Assembly (NCBI GenBank): GCA_938014945.1
Contig: CALLQH010000370.1
Coordinates: forward strand, 1-11,047
DNA length: 11,047 bases
Reading direction: 5' to 3'
Source of the DNA: an uncultured bacterium
Lineage (GTDB): Bacteria > Pseudomonadota > Alphaproteobacteria > SP197
Shown here piece by piece: positions 1 to 6,057 of this stretch; the first letter of the stretch is position 1, and every line of letters begins with the position of its first letter. Position numbers and translations under genes: made by a program. Below the pieces are notes generated by a model. It was not told the origin of the DNA, did not search any database, and saw only the letters and a list, made by a program, of their open reading frames with translations.

Positions 1-526
1 CGAACAGCAGCACCTGGATGCCCAGACCCGCGGCGAAACCCAGCAGCGTGCGCCCGGTGGAAACCAGCATGTCCCTGTTGTCTGCCACGACGCCGGCCAG
101 GTTGTCGTGAAGCTCCGACCAGGTGTCGAAGATCGGCCCGCCGATCAGCGGCCAGTCCTGCACGGAGGGGTCGGGCGCGGGCAGGACAAAGGTGCCGGCG
201 GCCAGTTCTCTCGAAAAGGATTCGACGGTGCCCGCCATGGAGGCCGTCAGTGCCGCTGCCGGACCCAGGATCAGGGCCAGTCCCAGCACCGTGATGAGGA
301 TCGACACGGGGGTCGAACGCCCGCCCAGGCGAGCGCGCAGCCAGGCGTGGATCGGATAGATCGCCGTCGCCAGAATGGCCGCCCAGATCACCAGGATCAC
401 GAACGGGGCCACCAGCTTGATCGCCCAGTAGGCGACCAGGCCCATGATCAGCAGGCGGATCGCCAGATCGATGATCCAGGCCTCCATCCTGCGCTGCGAT
501 TCCGGATTTTCGTCGAACGCCGTCAT
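1..526 (-). CDS. AI-2E/PerM-family transporter, N-terminal half (runs off window)
   Basis: Integral inner-membrane protein of the AI-2E transporter (PerM, UPF0118) family. Some members export autoinducer-2 or act as ion/proton antiporters, so the substrate cannot be named here. Reading the minus strand from the ATG at 526 gives 175 codons before the window edge, about half of the usual 340-370 residues. A short acidic N-terminus is followed by hydrophobic segments near residues 20-36, 40-57 and 75-95, then a soluble stretch (about 100-158) with the aromatic/proline-rich DWPLIGGPIF, and a further hydrophobic segment beginning near 160. The pair of N-terminal helices, the IYPIHAWLRARLGGR turn and the following loop are the family pattern. 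A GAGGGGG purine run lies just upstream of the ATG. It starts 90 nt after the hydrolase stop on the same strand, so it may be co-transcribed with that gene. The family call is good; the substrate is unknown. Confidence 0.8.
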   Translation of the reverse strand, partial: MTAFDENPESQRRMEAWIIDLAIRLLIMGLVAYWAIKLVAPFVILVIWAAILATAIYPIHAWLRARLGGRSTPVSILITVLGLALILGPAAALTASMAGTVESFSRELAAGTFVLPAPDPSVQDWPLIGGPIFDTWSELHDNLAGVVADNRDMLVSTGRTLLGFAAGLGIQVLLF

Positions 527-616
527 GTTGCCCCCTCGTGCGGCAGACGCACGCGCCTGTCTCCGCGCGAGAATGAACCACAAGCTGCCGAACGCCTAGC
601 CCCAAGGGGTGGAGCT

Positions 617-1417
617 TCAGGCGGAATCCCGCAGGAACCGGTCCATCAGGGCGGCGACATCGCCGGGTATCTCGGCCAGGATCGAATGTTTCATGGCCGG
701 AAAGATGTGCAGGCGGGAGCCGGCGATGCGTTCGTGCATCAGATGCGCCATACGGGTGTTGGAGCCGATGTCGAACTCGCCGGTGGCGACCAGGGTGGGC
801 GCGGTGATCTCGTGCAGCCGGTCGGCCAGGTCATAGGTCGCCAGCACCCGGTAGGCTGCGGCATAGGCCTTGGGATCGTTGGCCTTGTTGGCGGCTTCGG
901 CGCGGGCGATGACATCCGGGTTGGCTGCCAGATAGGCATCGGTGAACCAGCGCGAGAGCGAATTGCGAAAATGGTCGCCGGGCAGACCCTTGTCGACCAC
1001 CTCCAGGCGCGCCGCGACACGCTCGCGCTCCTCCTCTGTCCGCCCGGCAATGGTGCTGAGCAGAACCAGGCGGTCGAGACGGTCGGGATGGTTGAGCGCG
1101 AAACCCTGGGCGATCAGGCCGCCCAGCGAAAACCCCGCCAGATGGCAGCGCGGGATGGCTAGCGCATCAAGCAGCCCGGCGACGTCGCCGACCATGCCGT
1201 CCAGGCTGTAGGGACCGGCGGGCTTGTCGGAAAGGCCATGGCCGCGCTGGTCCAGGCGGATCGTGCGGTACCGTCCGCCGAGCGCCGCGACGATGTCGTC
1301 CCAGGCTTCCAGGCGGCTGCCCACGCCATGCACCAGCACCAGCACCGGGCCGTCACCCTCGTCGCGGTAGCGCAGGCGCAGCCCGCCGATGTCGGCGTAT
1401 CGGTCTTCTCCGCTCAC
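617..1417 (-). CDS. alpha/beta-fold hydrolase
   Basis: Cytoplasmic alpha/beta hydrolase of 266 residues, the usual size for single-domain members (3-oxoadipate enol-lactonase, haloperoxidase or esterase type). The HG oxyanion motif is at 30-31, the nucleophile elbow GFSLGG at 95-100 puts the catalytic serine at 97, the acid is probably Asp216 (GEFD) and the base His244 (MKHS). The DQRGHGLSDKP segment at 56-66 is typical of the PcaD-like branch. No signal peptide is visible. The start is GTG at 1417. It lies 4 nt after the TGA of the upstream LLM oxidoreductase, and its GGAG Shine-Dalgarno sits in the last codons of that gene, so translational coupling is likely. This pairing suggests the hydrolase acts on a product or related substrate of the oxidoreductase, which is inference. 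The exact substrate (ester, lactone or other) cannot be read from the sequence. Confidence 0.9.
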   Translation of the reverse strand: MSGEDRYADIGGLRLRYRDEGDGPVLVLVHGVGSRLEAWDDIVAALGGRYRTIRLDQRGHGLSDKPAGPYSLDGMVGDVAGLLDALAIPRCHLAGFSLGGLIAQGFALNHPDRLDRLVLLSTIAGRTEEERERVAARLEVVDKGLPGDHFRNSLSRWFTDAYLAANPDVIARAEAANKANDPKAYAAAYRVLATYDLADRLHEITAPTLVATGEFDIGSNTRMAHLMHERIAGSRLHIFPAMKHSILAEIPGDVAALMDRFLRDSA

Positions 1418-1421
1418 CGGC

Positions 1422-2489
1422 TCACTCCGCCGCGTCGCGGACGTAGCGCGAACCCTCGAAGGCGGGCATCACCTCGTCGATGAACAGGCGCAGGGACTGC
1501 ACCTGAAGGTCGAAGGGAATGTTGGTCAGCGCGCGATAGAAGAAGTTGTCGACGCCCAGCGCCTCGTAGTCCTTCAGCTTGGCGACCACCTGGTCGGGCG
1601 TGCCGAACACCAGATTGGCCTGCAGCGCCTCGGGCGTCAGCAGGTCCTTGTTGTCGAGGTCCTCGACGGGAATCGGATCGGGGAAGCCGTTCTTCACCTC
1701 GCCCAGCTGCTTGAACAGGTTCTCGAAGTAACGTGTGCCGTCGACGATGGCATCGACATAGGTGCCGGCGTCCTCCTCGCGCGGATAGACGGCGCTGGCG
1801 CGCATGGTGGCAAAGCGCGGCCGCTTCACCTCGGGCGAGCGCTGCAGCGCCTCCTCGAACTGCGCCTTGTACTTCACCACCTCGCCGAAGGGACGGGTCA
1901 GCGCCCAGGACATGATGTTGCAGCCCAGGGGCAGGGCCCAGTCGTAGGTCGTGGGATGGCGCGCGGCGACCCACAGCGGAGGATGGGGTTTCTGAAGAGG
2001 CTTTGGTGCCACGGTCGAGGCGGGAAACTGCCAGAACTCGCCGTCGTGGGCGACGTCGCCGGCCCATAGCTTGACGATCAGCGGCAGCATCTCCTGCATG
2101 TAGGCAACGCCCTTGTGCTGGTCCATGCCGCCCATCATGCGGTCGAACTCGCGCTGGTAGGCGCCACGCCCGATACCGAACTCCAGCCTGCCGCCGGAGA
2201 TCAGGTCGAGCATGGCTGCTTCGCCCGCCAGCTTGATCGGATGCCAGTAGGGCGCCTGGACGACGGCGGTGCCAAGGCGGATGTTGTCGGTGTTGGCGGC
2301 ATACCAGGCCAGAAGCTGGAAGGGGCTCGGCGCGATCGTCATCTCGATGGCGTGGTGCTCGGCCACCCAGACGATCTCGAAGCCGCCACGGTCGGCCATC
2401 TGCACCAGTTCCAGGTTCTGGCGGGCGATTTCGGCCATGTCCTGGCCCGGCGTCAGGCGCGCCATGTCGACGGCAAGGGAGAATTTCAC
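1422..2489 (-). CDS. LLM-class flavin-dependent oxidoreductase
   Basis: Bacterial-luciferase-like monooxygenase, 355 residues, a single TIM-barrel domain that would use reduced FMN (or F420 in some members) supplied by a separate reductase. Family landmarks are WVAEHHA (41-47), IRLGTAVVQAPYWHPI (70-85), the signature LDLISGGRLEFGIGRG (95-110), PLQKPHPPLWVAA (164-176) and the C-terminal FGTPDQVVAKLKDYEALG (295-312). Codon 1 is taken as the GTG at 2489, because GAAGGGG lies about 8 nt upstream and homology to the family begins there (VKFSLAVDM). The open frame continues far upstream, antisense to the phosphate transporter, but without family similarity. The gene heads a minus-strand cluster with the alpha/beta hydrolase. 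Its upstream region contains a GC hairpin and a Pho-box-like repeat that reads in this gene's direction, so phosphate-starvation control is possible. The substrate is unknown; alkanesulfonate, alkane and aldehyde oxidations all occur in this superfamily. Confidence 0.9.
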   Translation of the reverse strand: MKFSLAVDMARLTPGQDMAEIARQNLELVQMADRGGFEIVWVAEHHAIEMTIAPSPFQLLAWYAANTDNIRLGTAVVQAPYWHPIKLAGEAAMLDLISGGRLEFGIGRGAYQREFDRMMGGMDQHKGVAYMQEMLPLIVKLWAGDVAHDGEFWQFPASTVAPKPLQKPHPPLWVAARHPTTYDWALPLGCNIMSWALTRPFGEVVKYKAQFEEALQRSPEVKRPRFATMRASAVYPREEDAGTYVDAIVDGTRYFENLFKQLGEVKNGFPDPIPVEDLDNKDLLTPEALQANLVFGTPDQVVAKLKDYEALGVDNFFYRALTNIPFDLQVQSLRLFIDEVMPAFEGSRYVRDAAE

Positions 2490-2577
2490 GGCTGCTGCCC
2501 CTTCGTGGCGAGGTAGGTTGGTGCGGCATCGAAGCATGGCCCATCCGGGGCTGCAAGGCGTAGACGGTCGGGGTCCG

Positions 2578-2594
2578 GGGGGCGATTTGCCCCC
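2578..2594. repeat. GC-rich inverted repeat in the LLM upstream region
   Basis: Perfect 6-bp arms GGGGGC (2578-2583) and GCCCCC (2589-2594) flank a 5-nt GATTT loop. It lies about 90 nt upstream of the LLM start codon and about 25 nt from the Pho-box repeats. If transcription of the LLM gene begins near the Pho box, the hairpin would be in its 5' leader. No T-run follows on either strand, so it does not look like a Rho-independent terminator. The role is unknown. Confidence 0.45.
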
Positions 2595-2618
2595 AGGCAA
2601 CGGCATTTCCGGCTCGAC

Positions 2619-2647
2619 ATGACAGTTTGGTGACGTTTGGATGACGC
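2619..2647 (-). promoter_or_regulatory. putative PhoB binding site (Pho box), three half-sites
   Basis: On the plus strand three 7-mers, ATGACAG (2619-2625), GTGACGT (2630-2636) and ATGACGC (2641-2647), are separated by 4-bp T/G-rich spacers. TGAC therefore recurs at 2620, 2631 and 2642, exactly one 11-bp turn apart. Read on the minus strand this is the Pho-box layout of CTGTCAT-type repeats with 4-bp spacers, and the last unit there is a perfect CTGTCAT. PhoB, the response regulator of phosphate starvation, binds such direct repeats. The site ends 43 nt before the start of the PiT phosphate transporter gene, which is the expected biological context, but it is oriented away from that gene and towards the LLM operon. 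No clear -10 element is visible in either direction. PhoB repression of a pit operon is known in Sinorhizobium meliloti, so a repressor site for pit is one reading; activation of the LLM cluster is another. Confidence 0.6.
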
Positions 2648-2660
2648 CCGGTTGTTGGGA

Positions 2661-2680
2661 CCGGCAGGCACACTTGCCGG
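2661..2680. repeat. short inverted repeat before the pit ribosome binding site
   Basis: CCGGCA (2661-2666) and TGCCGG (2675-2680) can pair across an 8-nt loop, ending 2 nt before the AGGGG Shine-Dalgarno of the phosphate transporter gene. The stem is short and may be chance in GC-rich DNA. It could be an operator or modestly affect translation; nothing further supports either. Confidence 0.25.
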
Positions 2681-2690
2681 ACAGGGGAAC

Positions 2691-4184
2691 ATGGCGCGCA
2701 AACTCGACAAGGATCTTCGCAGGCTGACCAGCCTGGAGGATGCCGTCCGCAGCCGGGGCCAGCATCTGGCCCGGCTCAGCGCGGGGCTGTTGTTCCTGGC
2801 CATCGCCGGGCTGGCGGCCGATGCCTTCGTGGGTGTCGATTCCCACTGGGGCATCATCGTCATCGCCAGCATGGTCAGCGCCTATATGGCGCTCAACGTC
2901 GGCGCCAACGATGTCGCCAACAACATGTCGCCCGCGGTCGGCTCGCGCACGCTGACGATCGCAACGGCTGTGATGATCGCTGCCGTTGCGGAGGCCGCCG
3001 GCGCGATCATCGCCGGCGGCGATGTCGTGGCCACCGTTTCCAAGGGCATCGTTCGGCCCTCGCTGATGCCTGATGCGGAGGCCTTCACCGCGGCCATGAT
3101 CGCCGCCCTGTTTGCCGCCGCCGCCTGGATCAACCTGGCGACATGGATCGGCGCGCCGGTCTCCACGACCCATTCGGTCGTCGGCGGCGTGCTGGGGGCG
3201 GGCATCATGATGGCCGGGTTCGGCGTCGCCGACTGGGGCGTGGTGATGCAGATCGTGGCGAGCTGGGTCGTCTCGCCCGTGCTGGGCGGCGTCATCGCGG
3301 CCGCCTTCCTCGCCTATATCAAGTTTTCCGTGCTGGAAGCCGAAGACAAGGTCGCCGCCGCGCGCGTCCGTGTGCCGCTGCTGGTCGGCATCATGGCGGG
3401 CGCCTTCACGGTCTATGTCCTGATGAAGGGCCTGTCGCGGATCATGCCGGTTTCCCTTTGGCTCGCCCTTGCGGGCGGCCTGGCGGTCGGCGTGGTCTGT
3501 GTCCTGATCGTGCGCCCGCGGGTGGCGCGGCGCATGGTGGGCGACGGCCTGCACCGCACCAAGGTGGGCGAGCTTTTCACCATTCCGGTCATCTGCGGCG
3601 CCGCACTGCTCTCCTTCGCACACGGCAGCAACGATGTCGCCAATGCCATCGGGCCGCTTGCAGCGATCTACCAGGCGGTCGGTGGCGGCGTGCTGGGCGA
3701 CAAGTCGCCCCTGCCGTTCTGGGTGCTGGTGATCGGCGCGGCGGGCATCTCTGTGGGCCTGTTGCTCTACGGCCCCCGCCTGATCCGCACTGTGGGATCG
3801 GAGATCACCAAGCTCAACCGGGTCCGCGCCTTCTGCATCACCCTGTCGGCGGCCATCACGGTCATCATTGCTTCCACCCTGGGCCTGCCGGTCAGTTCGA
3901 CCCACATCGCCATCGGGGCGCTGTTCGGTGTCGGCTTCCTGCGCGAGTACCTCGCCAACAAGGATGGCGGCCGCATGCCCAAGGTACCGCCGCAGCCGGG
4001 GAACGATCAGCCGGCCAAGGATCCCCGCATTGCCGCCGACAAGATGCGCAGGCGCTATCTGGTGCGGCGCTCGCACATGATCACCATCGTCGCGGCCTGG
4101 ATCATCACCGTTCCGGTCACCGGCATCATCGCCGCGGCAATCGCCTGGATCATCGATGCCAGCAACCTGATTTCGCTGAACTAG
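2691..4184 (+). CDS. pit: PiT-family inorganic phosphate transporter
   Basis: Inner-membrane, low-affinity inorganic phosphate (metal-phosphate)/cation symporter of 497 residues. The family's internal duplication is clear: GANDVANN (71-78) with GAPVSTTHSVVGG (154-166) in the first half, and HGSNDVANAIGP (311-322) with GLPVSSTHIAIGA (398-410) in the second. A roughly 30-residue charged N-terminus precedes the first membrane segment (about 31-47). A soluble loop (about 212-228) separates early helices, a hydrophilic stretch (about 420-462) precedes the last helix (464-488). The ATG at 2691 is preferred because AGGGG lies 3 nt upstream; an in-frame TTG at 2637 would overlap the Pho-box repeats and lacks such a site. 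No PhoU/DUF47 accessory gene, which often precedes pit, is present on either side. Three Pho-box half-sites lie 44-72 nt upstream, so PhoB control is likely, perhaps repression. Its 3' end converges on a broken small gene 14 nt away. Confidence 0.93.
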   Translation: MARKLDKDLRRLTSLEDAVRSRGQHLARLSAGLLFLAIAGLAADAFVGVDSHWGIIVIASMVSAYMALNVGANDVANNMSPAVGSRTLTIATAVMIAAVAEAAGAIIAGGDVVATVSKGIVRPSLMPDAEAFTAAMIAALFAAAAWINLATWIGAPVSTTHSVVGGVLGAGIMMAGFGVADWGVVMQIVASWVVSPVLGGVIAAAFLAYIKFSVLEAEDKVAAARVRVPLLVGIMAGAFTVYVLMKGLSRIMPVSLWLALAGGLAVGVVCVLIVRPRVARRMVGDGLHRTKVGELFTIPVICGAALLSFAHGSNDVANAIGPLAAIYQAVGGGVLGDKSPLPFWVLVIGAAGISVGLLLYGPRLIRTVGSEITKLNRVRAFCITLSAAITVIIASTLGLPVSSTHIAIGALFGVGFLREYLANKDGGRMPKVPPQPGNDQPAKDPRIAADKMRRRYLVRRSHMITIVAAWIITVPVTGIIAAAIAWIIDASNLISLN

Positions 4185-4198
4185 AGGCGAGAGGTCCG

Positions 4199-4460
4199 TC
4201 AGGCTTCCTCGTCGGCGGCCTCGACGCGGGCGTTCCAGTCGTCCTCGTCGATCAGGCCCTGGCGCGGGCTTCCTCGGCCTCCCGGGGCGGCCCTGGCCGT
4301 CGATGGTCGACAGGAAGAACATGTCGCATGTCTCGATGAAGGCAGGTTCGGCCTCGCCCAGGCCGGTACGCAGGTCGCCCTCTTCCAGACTGTCGGCAAG
4401 CGGGCGGGTGCCGAAGCGGTCCTGCAGCACCCGATGGTCTTCATCGAACAGCCAGCTCAT
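4199..4460 (-). pseudogene. remnant of a pyridoxamine 5'-phosphate oxidase-like (PPOX) family gene
   Basis: Starting at the ATG at 4460, behind a good GGGGAG site, the minus strand encodes MSWLFDEDHRVLQDRFGTRP and continues to FIETCDMFFLSTIDGQGRPG (about residues 43-62). This matches, from my knowledge of the family, the N-terminus of the roughly 200-residue PPOX/flavin-nucleotide-binding proteins, in which the FFLST-type strand begins the split-barrel. After that the similarity stops and the frame becomes arginine/proline-rich low-complexity translation running antisense into pit. A +1 shift near 4270-4285 leads to an acidic tail, GLIDEDDWNARVEAADEEA, with a TGA at 4199-4201, and the third frame also closes nearby (EAEEARARA then stop). 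The rest of the flavin-binding barrel is absent, so an internal deletion plus frameshift is the simplest reading. A functional 60-90-residue protein cannot be excluded. It is divergent from sthA with an 82-nt gap. Confidence 0.55.
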
Positions 4461-4542
4461 TGCATACTCCCCGCGCCCGGCAAGGGGGAAACCTGCGACG
4501 GCTGTCTGTTGTAGGTTGCCGGTTCGCAAAGGGAGCCAGACA

Positions 4543-5964
4543 TTGAGCGACAAATACGAATACGACCTGCTGTGCATCGGCAGCGGTCCCGCGGGCCAGC
4601 GCGCTGCGGTGCAGGCGGCCAAGCTGCGCAAGCGCGTCGCCATCGCCGAGCGCGGCACGGCGATCGGCGGCGTCTGCCTCCACACCGGCACCATCCCCTC
4701 CAAGACCTTTCGTGAGGCCGTGCTCTCCTTCAGCAGCGACAAGCACAATGTGCCCTATGGCGCGCTGCCCCAGGGCCCGCGCCTGGCCAGCGCCGAACGG
4801 CCGACCGCAGCCGCGCTGCTCGGCCGCGTCGGCGCCATCATCGACATCGAGGCGCGGGTGCAGCAGGACCAGCTGCAGCGCAACGGCATCGACATCCTGG
4901 GCGGCACCGCCAGCATGACCGGCCCGAACAGCGTGCTGGTGCGCGGCCCCATGGGCGGTCAGCGCGAGTTCACCGCCGAGAACATCGTGATTGCCGTCGG
5001 CACCCGGCCGCGCCGCACGGTCGACATGCCCGAAGGCACGCCCTGCGTCATCACCAGCGACGAGGTCCTGGGGCTCACCGAACTGCCGCGCTCCCTGGTG
5101 GTCATCGGCTGCGGCGTCATCGGCGTCGAATACGCCTCGATGTTCGCCGCCCTGGGTGTCGAGGTGACGGTGATCGACGGGCGCGAGCGTCCGCTGGAAA
5201 TGCTCGACGGCGAAATCCTCATCGAACTCGTCCACCAGATGCGCTCGGCGCGTGTAACCTTCCGTCTGGGCGAAACGGTCTCCAGCATCGAACACCTGGA
5301 AGGCCCGCCCTCCCAGGCGCGCCTGCATCTGGAATCGGGCAAGCGCCTCGTCACCGACCTGGTGCTGGCCTGCACGGGACGCACCGGCGCTTCCGACATT
5401 CTCGATCTCGACAAGGCCGGGGTGGAGACCGACGACCGCGGCCGCATCGTGGTTGGCCCGGACTATCGCTCCTCGGTGCCGCACATCTTTGCGGCCGGCG
5501 ACATCATCGGCTTCCCGAGCCTTGCCGCGACCTCCTCGGAGCAAGGGCGCCTCGCGGCCTGCCATGCCTTCGGCGTTGCCGCCGAGCCGATGCCGGGCCA
5601 CTTCCCCATCGGTATCTATTCGGTGCCCGAGATTTCCATGGTCGGTGAAACGGAGATGGCGCTGACCCGGGCCAAGGTGCCCTACGAGACCGGCATCGCA
5701 CGCTACCGCGAGATCGCCCTCGGCCAGATCCTGGGCGATGAAAACGGCATGCTGAAGCTGATCTTCCATGCCGAAAGCCACAAGCTGCTCGGCGTCCACA
5801 TCATCGGCAGCGGCGCCACCGAGCTGGTTCACATCGGCCAGGCGGTGATCGGCCTGGGCGGCGGCATCGGCTATTTCCTGGAGACGGTGTTCAACTATCC
5901 CACGCTCGCCGAGTGCTACAAGGTCGCCGCACTCGATGCCTGGAACAAGCTGGTGCGGGAATAG
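4543..5964 (+). CDS. sthA: Si-specific NAD(P)+ transhydrogenase, soluble
   Basis: Soluble FAD-dependent pyridine nucleotide transhydrogenase, moving hydride between NADPH and NAD+ in the cytoplasm and so balancing the two pools. The 473-residue length fits the family (about 465-470). The FAD-binding GSGPAG is at 13-18, followed by GGVCLHTGTIPSK (42-54): only the first cysteine of the disulfide-reductase CxxxxC pair is kept (Cys45; Thr at 50), the hallmark separating SthA from lipoamide dehydrogenase and glutathione reductase. The NAD(P)-binding GCGVIGVEYASMFAALG is at 189-205, FAAGD (316-320) contacts FAD, and the dimerisation domain ends with FNYPTLAECYKVAALDAWNKL near 450-470, where the catalytic His-Glu of reductases is missing. 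The start is TTG at 4543 with GGGAG 7 nt upstream; the longer in-frame extension upstream has no family similarity and overlaps the PPOX remnant. It precedes an NADPH-dependent monooxygenase by 93 nt. Confidence 0.93.
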   Translation: MSDKYEYDLLCIGSGPAGQRAAVQAAKLRKRVAIAERGTAIGGVCLHTGTIPSKTFREAVLSFSSDKHNVPYGALPQGPRLASAERPTAAALLGRVGAIIDIEARVQQDQLQRNGIDILGGTASMTGPNSVLVRGPMGGQREFTAENIVIAVGTRPRRTVDMPEGTPCVITSDEVLGLTELPRSLVVIGCGVIGVEYASMFAALGVEVTVIDGRERPLEMLDGEILIELVHQMRSARVTFRLGETVSSIEHLEGPPSQARLHLESGKRLVTDLVLACTGRTGASDILDLDKAGVETDDRGRIVVGPDYRSSVPHIFAAGDIIGFPSLAATSSEQGRLAACHAFGVAAEPMPGHFPIGIYSVPEISMVGETEMALTRAKVPYETGIARYREIALGQILGDENGMLKLIFHAESHKLLGVHIIGSGATELVHIGQAVIGLGGGIGYFLETVFNYPTLAECYKVAALDAWNKLVRE

Positions 5965-5991
5965 GCCGCTCCGCCATCCCCATCTGGCCTG

Positions 5992-6004
5992 CCCGGAAAC
6001 CGGG
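5992..6004 (+). terminator. weak hairpin after sthA, possible terminator
   Basis: CCCGG (5992-5996) and CCGGG (6000-6004) can pair around an AAA loop, 28 nt after the sthA stop. It is followed by GTGTTAT rather than a clean T-run, so termination would be inefficient. The TTATAG at 6007-6012 could alternatively be a -10 element for the downstream monooxygenase, but no good -35 is visible. Confidence 0.25.
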
Positions 6005-6057
6005 GTGTTATAGCTGGGCAATCAGCACGCACGCCCCCGTCGCGAAGGAACCTCTTT

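Noticed and set aside
527..616. Short GC inverted repeats (CGCGC/GCGCG and CCCCAAGGGG) in the gap after the hydrolase gene
   Set aside because: Stems are short, with no T-run and nothing conserved to compare, so I do not call a terminator or promoter.
107..1162. A 351-codon plus-strand frame opposite the AI-2E and hydrolase genes
   Set aside because: Arg/Gly/Gln/Asp-rich low-information translation; both minus-strand genes beneath it show family motifs.
4185..4198. Possible terminator between convergent pit and the PPOX remnant
   Set aside because: The gap is only 14 nt and no hairpin with a T-run is visible.
1422..4748. An uninterrupted minus-strand frame of about 1109 codons spanning the LLM gene, the antisense of pit and the PPOX remnant
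   Set aside because: Only the last 355 codons and a short N-terminal PPOX-like piece resemble proteins. The middle is Asp/His/Arg/Gly-rich translation, typical of the antisense of a GC-rich gene, and it lies opposite a clear PiT transporter.
4441..6021. A 526-codon minus-strand frame opposite sthA
   Set aside because: Its composition (His, Gln, Asp, Gly and Ala-rich, no domain pattern) is that of an antisense shadow; sthA on the other strand has every family motif.
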